A DNA stretch of 64,000 nucleotides. Source: Silvimonas soli. Its GTDB lineage: Bacteria > Pseudomonadota > Gammaproteobacteria > Burkholderiales > Chitinibacteraceae. Both the position numbers and the translations under genes were made by a program. The stretch spans positions 4,444,234 through 4,508,233 of the forward strand of contig NZ_CP106736.1 of NCBI RefSeq assembly GCF_030035605.1. Direction: 5' to 3'. Positions 45,626-51,759 of the stretch are shown here, in pieces. The notes under the pieces were generated by a model. That model saw nothing but the letters and a program-made list of their open reading frames with translations, ran no database searches and was not told where the DNA came from. Within the stretch, counting starts at the first letter, position 1, and each line of letters opens with the position of its first letter.

Positions 45626-45760
45626 TCAGGCATAACGTTGGCCCGATACAAAACCGATGGCGAAAAGCAGAACCATGACGGCGTAAAACGTGCCCATCTG
45701 CCAGCTATCACCACTAGCAGGGGCCGAGGCGACGGCGGAGGCGACGGTAGAGGCGTCCAT
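45626..45760 (-). CDS. Tiny inovirus A membrane protein 3 (44 aa)
   Basis: A 44-aa protein: an Ala/Ser-rich N-terminal segment (MDASTVASAVASAPAS) and one transmembrane helix (TFYAVMVLLFAIGFVSG). AAGGGCTGAGTG lies before the ATG and includes the stop of the preceding gene. A minor virion protein or assembly factor is likely. It is too short for most gene finders. Confidence 0.6.
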   Translation of the reverse strand: MDASTVASAVASAPASGDSWQMGTFYAVMVLLFAIGFVSGQRYA

Positions 45761-45951
45761 CACTCAGCCCTTGCGGGACTTGTTCCAAAGGAAGGCGAGG
45801 ACTGCAACGAGTCCAACAACGAAATAGCCGATGCTGTGAGCGGTAAACATTTCTGGTTTCCTTGCAAGAAAAAGAGAACAAACAGTGAAGGCAGGGCGCA
45901 AAGCACACCAAAGCCCAGCGCAAAACAAACCACGAAAAGCCAGTCGTTCAT
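45760..45951 (-). CDS. Small inovirus A membrane protein 1, translationally coupled to Rep
   Basis: A 63-aa frame starting MNDWLFVVCFALGFGVLCALPSLFVLFFLQG. Its ATG overlaps the Rep stop codon (ATGA). The first 32 residues are a plausible membrane protein. The remainder overlaps the 28-aa gene in another frame over about 90 bases and is of low complexity. Either the overlap is real or a sequence error hides an earlier stop. Function unknown. Confidence 0.45.
   Translation of the reverse strand: MNDWLFVVCFALGFGVLCALPSLFVLFFLQGNQKCLPLTASAISLLDSLQSSPSFGTSPARAE
45764..45850 (-). CDS. Tiny inovirus A membrane protein 2 (28 aa)
   Basis: A 28-aa protein (MFTAHSIGYFVVGLVAVLAFLWNKSRKG): a single helix with a basic C-terminus, a good AAGGAAACCAG ribosome site, and a stop three bases before the next start. 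It resembles pVII/pIX-size minor coat proteins at the virion tip. Confidence 0.6.
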   Translation of the reverse strand: MFTAHSIGYFVVGLVAVLAFLWNKSRKG

Positions 45952-46991
45952 GCTGCTCTCCGGATGTCTTCCCAGCCGTAAACAGGTGCGCCCAGCTCAA
46001 TGGTGCGGCGGCGAAACGGCACGATGTTCTGCTCGTTAAAGTCGGCGTAGGTCATGCCTGCCTCAAACATGACCTTGCGATGGCGTGACCATGTCGGGCT
46101 GCTCATGGTGTCCTCGACCTCACGCAGGCCCATGGCCTTGATCTGGCACCACGTCCGGTATGCGGCCATGCCGACGCCTTCGGTGTAGCCAACGCGCTTG
46201 GCGGCTTCGATAAAATTCGTGCGCAAATCATCCATTTCAGTGATCTCCACCTTGCCGACGAAATGCGCGAAGTAGTCCTGGTGCATTTTCTGAAAGTCGT
46301 CAGCGGTCATTTCGTACCAGGCTTTCGGTGAGCGTTCTCGCCACCATTGGTGCCCGATTTTCAGTTCCAGACGCAAAATGCGGTTGGCCAGCTCCATTTG
46401 TTCCGGGGTGGCTTCTGCTTGAAATTTCTTTACCTGATAGGCCAGATGCGGGCCTTTGGCGTAGGCCTTGCCGGAGAGCAGGGCGGAGCCGTGGTTGAAG
46501 TACTGCGTTTCTGCCGTGTTGCGGACCTTGTAGCGGCCACCTTCGGCTTTACCGAGGTACAGCAACGCCTGTTTCACTTCGGGCAGGCTGTCGAGGTCGT
46601 AATTGGCCGTGATGTCTGCGCGGGTACAGTTCCAAAGCTCAATGCCGGGCCGGAAAAGGTACGAGCCATCCAGCGGGAGAATGCATTCGAGATGTTTCGA
46701 CGCGAAGCGGATCATGTCGGCTGCACACTCACGGATATCGAACTTGCCGAAGACGTTATTGCCGTTCACGACGCGAGCCGGAGAGCCGGACAGCGTGAGA
46801 AAATGCGGTGTGGGGTCTACAACGAGTTGATGCGAGTCCGAACGGATTGATTCGCGGCCAACCTTTTGCCAGCGAAGCTCACCATCCGGACTGATGCAAA
46901 TAACGCGATCATTCAGATTGGCGGCGCGGTCATAAACGGCTTGCGGGACGTGTTCCCGGGGCAGCTTGAGCGTGAGCCAGTCAATCAGCAT
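45948..46991 (-). CDS. Rolling-circle replication protein, gene II/X family (inovirus A)
   Basis: A 347-aa Rep. The start MLIDWLTLKLPREHVP is typical of the phage/plasmid replication protein II/X family. Later blocks include FDIRECAADMIRFASKHL, LWNCTRADITANYDL, YLGKAEGGRYKVRNTAETQYFNHGSALLSGKAYAKGPHLA and NRILRLELKIGHQWW. Such proteins nick the origin and start rolling-circle replication. It begins three bases after the ssDNA-binding gene. Its type differs from the Rep of phage B. Confidence 0.85.
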   Translation of the reverse strand: MLIDWLTLKLPREHVPQAVYDRAANLNDRVICISPDGELRWQKVGRESIRSDSHQLVVDPTPHFLTLSGSPARVVNGNNVFGKFDIRECAADMIRFASKHLECILPLDGSYLFRPGIELWNCTRADITANYDLDSLPEVKQALLYLGKAEGGRYKVRNTAETQYFNHGSALLSGKAYAKGPHLAYQVKKFQAEATPEQMELANRILRLELKIGHQWWRERSPKAWYEMTADDFQKMHQDYFAHFVGKVEITEMDDLRTNFIEAAKRVGYTEGVGMAAYRTWCQIKAMGLREVEDTMSSPTWSRHRKVMFEAGMTYADFNEQNIVPFRRRTIELGAPVYGWEDIRRAA

Positions 46992-46993
46992 GA

Positions 46994-47347
46994 TCAGGCG
47001 ACTTTTTTCAGTTCGCCGGTGTTAACGTCCAGCGCTGTTGCGCGTTGGACGGGTGTAAAGCCCTGAATGACGGTTTTCATTTTCCCGAACTCGATAATCT
47101 GCGTAACCTGCAAATCAACGTGAATCGGACCGCGTGAGAAGTCGAGGTTGTAGGACTTGGCCAGGGCAACAAGGCCCTGAACTCCGTCCAGCTCGTTGCA
47201 CTCAAAGCCAACACCGGAGATGTCCATGGTCTGGCTGGATTTTTCGACAACAGGGGTGAGGGCAAGGACTTGGGTCATGTCGTAGGCTTTGCCGGACGCT
47301 TTGGCTACGCCTTTGCGATTGACGACGCCACAAAGTAGGACTCGCAT
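46994..47347 (-). CDS. ssDNA-binding protein, gene V analogue (inovirus A)
   Basis: A 117-aa small beta-rich protein (MRVLLCGVVNRKGVAKASGKAYDMTQVLALTPVVEK..GPIHVDLQVTQIIEFGKMKTVIQGFTPVQ) placed directly before Rep. In filamentous phages the pV analogue coats the new single strand and represses Rep translation. No motif is decisive, so the assignment rests on size, fold pattern and position. It is preceded by two inverted repeats that look like operators. Confidence 0.7.
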   Translation of the reverse strand: MRVLLCGVVNRKGVAKASGKAYDMTQVLALTPVVEKSSQTMDISGVGFECNELDGVQGLVALAKSYNLDFSRGPIHVDLQVTQIIEFGKMKTVIQGFTPVQRATALDVNTGELKKVA

Positions 47348-47368
47348 GGTTTGCTCGCTGTGTGAATA

Positions 47369-47416
47369 AGTCCAAATTTAGACTTGGTGCGATGGTAGGT
47401 TCAATTTTGGACCTAC
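47369..47416. promoter_or_regulatory. Inverted-repeat operators in the inovirus A divergent promoter
   Basis: AAGTC-CAAATTTA-GACTT (47369-47386 region) and GTAGGT-N10-ACCTAC (47395-47416) lie between the leftward ssDNA-binding/Rep operon and the rightward gene at 47461. Both contain TCCAAA/TTTGGA-type cores. They are candidate sites for the phage repressor at 47795. Confidence 0.55.
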
Positions 47417-47460
47417 GTCAATAACCAGAAAGCAAAAACAACACGTGGAGTTTGTTGAAG

Positions 47461-47772
47461 ATGAACGAACCAATGAACACGGTGTTTGTGCCGGTGGGAA
47501 TGATCATGGTTGCTGCAAAGCTGGCATGGGACTGGTACAAGCGAAAACGAACCCAACGCGAATACAGCGAGTTCACAGCAAAACGCCCGACGGGAAGGCA
47601 ATCAGCAAAGCAAATGGGCGGGGATCAATTTGGCCGTTTGGTCACCAGTTGCTTTGGCGACAAGGGAAAGGCCGAAAGACTGATTGCATATGAGATGAAC
47701 AAGGGCGCAAAGAATCGTGATGCAGCCATAGCGGCGGCAATGGACCGATTGAGTCGAGATCGAGCGCGGTAA
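47461..47772 (+). CDS. Inovirus A early hypothetical protein with a membrane anchor
   Basis: A 103-aa protein with one N-terminal hydrophobic helix (TVFVPVGMIMVAAKLAWDW), then a basic helical tail (YKRKRTQREYSEFT..QMGGDQFGRLVTSCFGDKGKAERLIAYEMNKGAKNRDAAIAAAMDRL). GTGGAG lies about 12 bases before the ATG. It is transcribed with the repressor gene 22 bases downstream. Function unknown. Confidence 0.6.
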   Translation: MNEPMNTVFVPVGMIMVAAKLAWDWYKRKRTQREYSEFTAKRPTGRQSAKQMGGDQFGRLVTSCFGDKGKAERLIAYEMNKGAKNRDAAIAAAMDRLSRDRAR

Positions 47773-47794
47773 CCGGCAAGCAAAGGAGAAAACA

Positions 47795-48250
47795 ATGAAG
47801 ACGATCAACGAAGTCCTTGATGAGGCCAAAAAGGCACGCGGACTCGATACCGACTACAAACTGGCAAAGACACTCTCCGTAACGCCAAACTATGTGGTTG
47901 GGTTCCGGGACAAGACACGGGCCATCGATAACCTGACTGCATGCAGGCTGGCCGACATCATCGGGTGTGATCCGATGCAGGTAATCGCCATTGTGGAGCT
48001 GGACCGGGCCAAGAACGACGAGAAGGCAGGCTTCTGGCGAAATTTCTTGAACCAGCGTTTTGGGAAGTCCGCCGCGTCCGTGGCGCTGGTGCTGTGCCTG
48101 ACAATGACGGCGGCACTGTCAGGCTTCGGAGAAGGTAGCGGGTCGAACCTTACGGCCAAGGTAGCCAGTGCGGCGGAGGTCGTTCTAGCACTTCTGGTTC
48201 TAACGTATCTTACTTTACATAATATACAGATGTGCTGTCAGATCGTCTGA
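47795..48250 (+). CDS. HTH/DUF3693-like repressor of inovirus A, re-tailed across the att site
   Basis: A 151-aa protein. An N-terminal helix-turn-helix (EVLDEAKKARGLDTDYKLAKTLSVTPNYVVGFRDKTRA) is followed by a DUF3693-like segment (LADIIGCDPMQVIAIVELDRAKNDEKAGFWRNF) and a hydrophobic C-terminal helix. The frame passes through the Xer site at 48212 and ends in phage B sequence. In the circular phage it would instead end KCIYIKLGKRCAVDC (about 157 aa). The paralogous layout in phage B suggests both are immunity repressors. AAAGGAG precedes the ATG. Confidence 0.75.
   Translation: MKTINEVLDEAKKARGLDTDYKLAKTLSVTPNYVVGFRDKTRAIDNLTACRLADIIGCDPMQVIAIVELDRAKNDEKAGFWRNFLNQRFGKSAASVALVLCLTMTAALSGFGEGSGSNLTAKVASAAEVVLALLVLTYLTLHNIQMCCQIV
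48212..48239. other. Xer/dif-like junction between inovirus A and inovirus B copy 1
   Basis: ACTTTACATAA-TATACA-GATGTGCTGTC. The centre TATACA equals the E. coli dif centre (reverse strand), and the XerD arm matches in 9 of 11 positions. It has T at 48216, where the B/B junction has A. Both phage repressor genes overlap here, convergently. Confidence 0.75.
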
Positions 48251-48616
48251 CAGGGCATGCCGTAATACCTCCCCTGCATAAGCTTTTTGAACCCCTCCCG
48301 GCAGGGCTATCGTCGCCGCCGCAACCACGGCAATCGAAAGGGCGCTCTTAGAGAAAGCGCGTTTCACATCTTCCCAATACCCGCGTCGTTCCTCGGTCTT
48401 GGCCCGTTCTGCCTCAATAATTGCCGACAGTTCTCGGGCGTCTCTTTGCAATATTTTCTGTAATTCCATTAGGGCGTACATGTCTGGCGTGCTTTTCCCG
48501 TGCCTCCAGAGACTGACCGCGGAAGCGGTTACGCCCATGTGAATTGCTAGCTGGCGGTCGCTGTCTTTGCTGATCGCTTTTAGCGCCTCGTTCAGAATTT
48601 CATTAAGCGAATTCAT
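48215..48616 (-). CDS. DUF3693-type repressor of inovirus B, copy 1, truncated at the att site (133 aa)
   Basis: N-terminal helix-turn-helix (SLNEILNEALKAISKDSDRQLAIHMGVTASAVSLWRHGKSTP), then DUF3693-like ELQKILQRDARELSAIIEAERAKTEERRGYWEDV, then a hydrophobic helix (LSIAVVAAATIALPGG). In this copy the frame reaches LYIM and stops at TAA inside the XerD arm, because 48216 is T on the plus strand. The copy at 56047 reads TTA there and continues for 20 more residues. AGGAG precedes the ATG. Expected to keep phage lytic genes off; whether the short form works is unknown. Confidence 0.8.
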   Translation of the reverse strand: MNSLNEILNEALKAISKDSDRQLAIHMGVTASAVSLWRHGKSTPDMYALMELQKILQRDARELSAIIEAERAKTEERRGYWEDVKRAFSKSALSIAVVAAATIALPGGVQKAYAGEVLRHALSDDLTAHLYIM

Positions 48617-48705
48617 TGTTTTCTCCTTGTATTGAGGATGCTTGACATCAAGCATGCTCAACATTACCGTATTAAGCATCCTTGATAACGGTAGCACGCC
48701 AAACC
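48617..48705. promoter_or_regulatory. Divergent promoter and operators of inovirus B (copy 1)
   Basis: A perfect palindrome ATGCTTGA-CA-TCAAGCAT (48638-48655) overlaps a consensus TTGACA hexamer (48642-48647) in the rightward direction. Related half sites GAGGATGCTT (48635) and AAGCATCC (48674-48681) flank it. This resembles the RstR operators of CTXphi and should be where the adjacent repressor acts. The same DNA is at 56509-56597. Confidence 0.65.
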
Positions 48706-48987
48706 ATGACCAGCAAACGCACAGAAACGACCGCTACGCTTTCTGCACATATTGGAGAAGGTGAACCGTGCGACCGGGATACGAACATGGTTAATCTGAG
48801 CATTAGCCGAGATGACATTGGTGTGATCGTCTGGTCTCTGCATTCGCTGTGTTACGACAAGCATATTGAGGCCTGCAAGGCTGCTGAATATGGTGATCTT
48901 GCGCGTGCTGCCAAGTTGCGCGGTGACGTGGTTGAGTTGGAAGCCTTGGTCGGTCGTCTTTTTCGCAGTAGTTGGGACGCTTTTTAA
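48706..48987 (+). CDS. Early inovirus B protein, coupled to Rep (copy 1)
   Basis: 93 aa from the ATG at 48706, or 66 aa from the ATG at 48788 (MVNLSISRDDIGVIVWSLHSLCYDKHIEACKAAEYGDLARAAKLRGDVVELEALVGRLF). A well-placed GGAGAAGGTGAACC instead precedes a GTG at 48768 that opens an eight-codon frame ending across the 48788 start, so a leader peptide may couple to the 66-aa form. The stop overlaps the Rep start (TAATG). Helical, no recognised family; a replication cofactor or regulator is plausible. Confidence 0.6.
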   Translation: MTSKRTETTATLSAHIGEGEPCDRDTNMVNLSISRDDIGVIVWSLHSLCYDKHIEACKAAEYGDLARAAKLRGDVVELEALVGRLFRSSWDAF

Positions 48988-50459
48988 TGGCCCGCAAACG
49001 CCTTAAATCGCCCGGCCTGACGCCCGCTGAGAAAATTGACCTCGGACGGCTCACGGCTGACCAGATCGCCAAAATCGAAGGGCAGGTTACGTTTGCGCTA
49101 GGCGAGGAAAACATGACGCGCGTCGCGCTCATGGATGCTTTGCCAGTCGACACCCGGCCTCACGTCGATTCTTGGCTGTTGGGCCTGACCGGCGAAGCAA
49201 AAGCCGCCCGCATGTCCGACTTTATGCAAGCTGCGCACCGGGCTGCGGCCTTGGTGGGGCGCGAAGCGCCGCACAAGGATGCGGGCCGGTCGCATGAGAC
49301 CCCCACTAGTAACACGGGGAGAACTCAAAATTCACCCGATGCCCCCACTATCAAACTCGTTGTGGGTACGGATGGCGAGATCAAGGAATATCCGGTGCGG
49401 CGAGGGTGGGGCGGTGATGCCTCATTTATCGATTGGGTATCGTTCACGGTCCATCGCGACACATTCAAATCCTTCGCATCGTTTCTCGAAACCGATGATG
49501 ACTATGTGCTGGCCTATAGCCCGGTGCTTGAGCATATTTTCGGGTTCGGCGTAACCGCCAAACGTACCAACGGCGCGCAATTCTTCAAGGCCTCGTTTGA
49601 CCTTGGCGATATGTACGGCCTCGTCTGCATTGGCGGTGCCAAGCAACACGGCAAAATCCTTGTTTCCCTGAGCGGGAAGGGCTGTGCTGCGGCCAAAGAG
49701 GGTTGGGAACAACGCCTGGTCGATTTTCTGGAAGACCAAGCGGATCAACCCAAAATCACCCGTATCGATCTGGCTTATGACGACTACATGGGTGAGTTGT
49801 ACTCGGTCGATAAAGCGTTTGATGACTTCAAAACGGGCTTGTATCAGACCTATCGCGGCAACGGCCCTCAGTGTGAACACTTGGGTAACTGGTACCGCCC
49901 AAATGGCAAGGGTCGCACCTTCTGCGTTGGCCTGCGTCGATCCGGCAAATATGGCCGTATCTATGAGCGGGGCAAGAAAGAGGGCTGCAAAGCATCGGAA
50001 TGGGTGCGCGTCGAAATCGAACACAAAGCGATTGATCGCATTCTGCCGTTCGACATGCTTTTGCAGCCGGGTGCATATCTTGCGGGCAGCTATCCGGCGC
50101 TCCAGTGGATCAGCGAAGCGCAATCACGCATTGCCACAACCAAGCTTGAGCTTGAGATCAATGTCGAAAAGGCTATGGAGTGCATCAAGCACCAATACGG
50201 CAAATACATTGGCACCTTTGTTCACCTGCTCGGCGCTGAGAAATTCATTCAGCTCGCATCTAAAGAAGGCGTACCTCAACGCCTGAAAGTACCGACTCAC
50301 ACCCTGAGTCCGGCCCCGCTCACGCTGGCCGACCGGCACTCTCTCCCGAATTGCGATCTCAAAACCGGCGAACCACGCTGGAACGAAAACATTCCATTTT
50401 CAGCCACCACTACTACGCAAGCGCCTTGGTGGGTTACGGCTTCAGACGGCGCTCATTGA
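48987..50459 (+). CDS. Rep_trans-type replication initiation protein of inovirus B (copy 1)
   Basis: A 490-aa protein of the RstA/Rep_trans class. After a ~110-aa N-terminal extension it has SFIDWVSFTVHRDTF, KILVSLSGKGCAAAKEGWEQRLVDFL, ITRIDLAYDDYMGE (strand with acidic residues near the active site), GRTFCVGLRRSGKYGRIYERGKKEG (Tyr-containing nicking region) and WVRVEIEHKAIDR. It would nick the plus-strand origin and start rolling-circle replication. It begins within the stop of the preceding gene (TAATG). It is unrelated in sequence to the Rep of phage A. Confidence 0.87.
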   Translation: MARKRLKSPGLTPAEKIDLGRLTADQIAKIEGQVTFALGEENMTRVALMDALPVDTRPHVDSWLLGLTGEAKAARMSDFMQAAHRAAALVGREAPHKDAGRSHETPTSNTGRTQNSPDAPTIKLVVGTDGEIKEYPVRRGWGGDASFIDWVSFTVHRDTFKSFASFLETDDDYVLAYSPVLEHIFGFGVTAKRTNGAQFFKASFDLGDMYGLVCIGGAKQHGKILVSLSGKGCAAAKEGWEQRLVDFLEDQADQPKITRIDLAYDDYMGELYSVDKAFDDFKTGLYQTYRGNGPQCEHLGNWYRPNGKGRTFCVGLRRSGKYGRIYERGKKEGCKASEWVRVEIEHKAIDRILPFDMLLQPGAYLAGSYPALQWISEAQSRIATTKLELEINVEKAMECIKHQYGKYIGTFVHLLGAEKFIQLASKEGVPQRLKVPTHTLSPAPLTLADRHSLPNCDLKTGEPRWNENIPFSATTTTQAPWWVTASDGAH

Positions 50460-50462
50460 ATA

Positions 50463-50476
50463 AGTGACTAGTCACT
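50463..50476. promoter_or_regulatory. Palindrome before the ssDNA-binding gene (copy 1)
   Basis: AGTGACTAGTCACT is a perfect 14-base palindrome 12 bases before the next ATG. Its core GTGACTAGTCAC is built from the same half sites as the boxes at 5044-5240 before the chromosomal CopB-like gene. The same site is at 58355-58368. Confidence 0.6.
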
Positions 50477-50488
50477 AAAGGAAAAGCC

Positions 50489-50812
50489 ATGCGTTTCAAA
50501 ACCAATGCAACCGTTGTCGGTATCAAGATGTTCAAGGGTGATGTTGAAGGTCAGGCATACGACAACACCACGGTATTTGCGCTGATGGAACAGGATGAAA
50601 CCAAGGGTACGGCTAAGGGCTTTGCCGTGTCGGATTTCAAATACCCATCGTCCGAACTGTTCCAGCAATACAAGGGCGTGAAGTTCCCGGCTCAAGCCGA
50701 ACTGGAACTGGAACTGGTCAGTAACGGCAAGGTGCAAAAAACGGTTTTGGTGGGCGTGCGGTTTGCCGGTGCTGTGAACGTCAATGACGGCACGGTTTCC
50801 AAGGCGGCCTGA
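50489..50812 (+). CDS. ssDNA-binding protein, gene V analogue (inovirus B copy 1)
   Basis: A 107-aa beta-rich protein (MRFKTNATVVGIKMFKGDVEGQAYDNTTVFALMEQDETKGTAKGFAVSDFKYPSSELFQQYKGVKFPAQAELELELVSNGK) directly downstream of Rep. This matches the pV-like single-strand binding proteins of inoviruses in size and place. AAAGGAAAAG precedes the ATG. Assignment is by pattern and position, not by a unique motif. Confidence 0.72.
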   Translation: MRFKTNATVVGIKMFKGDVEGQAYDNTTVFALMEQDETKGTAKGFAVSDFKYPSSELFQQYKGVKFPAQAELELELVSNGKVQKTVLVGVRFAGAVNVNDGTVSKAA

Positions 50813-50814
50813 TT

Positions 50815-51009
50815 ATGAGCGTCGTTCCGGCTTTCTACGTACAGGATATTGAATCCGGCTACTTCATGAGGTCGGACGGCGAGGGCGGTATTGATTACGT
50901 GCCGCTGATTACGGACGCGGAATTTTTCGATGATCGCCAATCGGCCATTGATACGGCGGTTGACTGCCTGAATGGTTGGGTCATTTTCGAGTGCTGGAAA
51001 ACAGCCTGA
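50815..51009 (+). CDS. Small acidic inovirus B protein (copy 1)
   Basis: A 64-aa acidic soluble protein (MSVVPAFYVQDIESGYFMRSDGEGGIDYVPLITDAEFFDDRQSAIDTAVDCLNGWVIFECW). Its ATG lies two bases after the stop of the ssDNA-binding gene and its TGA overlaps the next ATG, so it is firmly inside the operon. I recognise no family. A DNA-mimic or regulatory role is conceivable from its acidity but untested. Confidence 0.65.
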   Translation: MSVVPAFYVQDIESGYFMRSDGEGGIDYVPLITDAEFFDDRQSAIDTAVDCLNGWVIFECWKTA

Positions 51010-51260
51010 TGCCTGCCTGCCTGCAAGTGGTCGCATCTCAACCCGCAATGGTTACTGCGGATACGCCTGACCAGTGTTCCGGCTACGTGCTTGTGACCGG
51101 GACCGAATACCAGAATTTGCAAGCCGTCGCTTCCATCTGGCAAGTGCCCGATACCGGCGATTTGCAAACCGCGTTCATGTCCAGTTTTACGTTGGTCATG
51201 GTCGCTTATCTCTCGGCTTGGGCATATGCCCAGCTTATTAACTTTCTTTCGGAGAAATAA
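51009..51260 (+). CDS. Minor coat-like membrane protein of inovirus B (copy 1)
   Basis: An 83-aa protein. The N-terminal ~50 residues are polar (MPACLQVVASQPAMVTADTPDQCSGYVLVTGTEYQNLQ) and are followed by one transmembrane helix (MSSFTLVMVAYLSAWAYAQLI) near the C-terminus. Its start overlaps the previous stop (TGATG). Position just before the major coat gene fits a pVII/pIX-like or Cep-associated minor protein. Confidence 0.65.
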   Translation: MPACLQVVASQPAMVTADTPDQCSGYVLVTGTEYQNLQAVASIWQVPDTGDLQTAFMSSFTLVMVAYLSAWAYAQLINFLSEK

Positions 51261-51262
51261 AA

Positions 51263-51493
51263 ATGCTTAAGAAAAACTCGGCAATTGCTTTGTACGCAAC
51301 TCTGGCTGCTGGATTTGGCACTGTCGCTGCTGGCGCAAATGCTGCTGGTACCGGTCTGGATTTCAGTGCCATTACTGGCGCAATTGATGCCTCTACGATT
51401 GTTGCTGCAATTTCGGCTATCGCTGCAATCAAGATTCTGCCGGGCGTTGCCAAGTGGGGTTACAACAAGGTTATCGGCTGGTTTGGTGGTTAA
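51263..51493 (+). CDS. Major coat protein pVIII (inovirus B copy 1)
   Basis: A 76-aa precursor: signal peptide MLKKNSAIALYATLAAGFGTVAAGANA, then a mature ~48-aa subunit AGTGLDFSAITGAIDASTIVAAISAIAAIKILPGVAKWGYNKVIGWFGG with acidic start, hydrophobic centre and Lys-containing C-terminus. This is the pVIII/Cep design. GGAG precedes the ATG and a terminator follows, as expected for the most abundant virion protein. Confidence 0.9.
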   Translation: MLKKNSAIALYATLAAGFGTVAAGANAAGTGLDFSAITGAIDASTIVAAISAIAAIKILPGVAKWGYNKVIGWFGG

Positions 51494-51506
51494 TTCCGGC
51501 GCTTCA

Positions 51507-51532
51507 GACGGGGGCTTCGGCCCCTGTTTTTA
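51507..51532 (+). terminator. Terminator after the major coat gene (inovirus B copy 1)
   Basis: GGGGC-TTCG-GCCCC hairpin with a stable TTCG tetraloop, then TGTTTTTAT. Separates high coat expression from the late genes. Confidence 0.85.
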
Positions 51533-51547
51533 TTGGTGAGGTGCGTA

Positions 51548-51622
51548 ATGGCTTGGCTACTGATTTTCTTTTTATTGGGTCTGCTTGTCGCCGGTGCAGT
51601 TGTATACGGCTTCAAAAAATGA
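51548..51622 (+). CDS. 24-aa membrane peptide of inovirus B (copy 1)
   Basis: MAWLLIFFLLGLLVAGAVVYGFKK: one hydrophobic helix and a basic end. GAGGTG lies before the ATG, and its last codons overlap the lipoprotein start (ATGA). It is the counterpart of the tiny membrane proteins of phage A and probably a minor coat protein. Confidence 0.6.
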   Translation: MAWLLIFFLLGLLVAGAVVYGFKK

Positions 51623-51759
51623 AAGCGCTATTGCTGGTTTTGTTATTGGCGGGCTGTGCCACTGATTCGCAATTGACGGAGCATAAACGTGATGAATATA
51701 TCGCTTGGGATAAAAAGATTACTGATTGCGTTTATCGTATTGGGTGGCCTTGTTATTAG
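51619..51759 (+). CDS. Small lipoprotein overlapping the adsorption gene (inovirus B copy 1)
   Basis: A 46-aa lipoprotein: MKALLLVLLLAGC lipobox (Cys 13), then ATDSQLTEHKRDEYIAWDKKITDCVYRIGWPCY. Its last 68 bases lie inside the adsorption-protein gene in another frame, including that gene's start. Phage A has a similar lipoprotein after Zot. Function unknown; outer-membrane targeting is suggested by the absence of Asp at the +2 position. Confidence 0.65.
   Translation: MKALLLVLLLAGCATDSQLTEHKRDEYIAWDKKITDCVYRIGWPCY

Larger units (their letters stand above)
41337..48211 (-). mobile_element. Inovirus A prophage (6,875 bp)
   Basis: A filamentous phage genome bounded by 11-bp XerD-arm-like sequences ACTTTACATAA at 41337 and 48212. 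Structural genes run leftward in the usual inovirus order: ssDNA-binding protein, Rep, small membrane proteins, major coat, terminator, adsorption protein, pVI-like, Zot, lipoprotein. Two regulators point rightward at either end. No integrase is encoded. Genome size is typical of Inoviridae. All core genes look intact. Confidence 0.85.

Noticed and set aside
49422..50123. 233-codon minus-strand frame inside phage B Rep (repeated at 57314)
   Set aside because: Shadow of Rep; present in both copies only because the DNA is duplicated.
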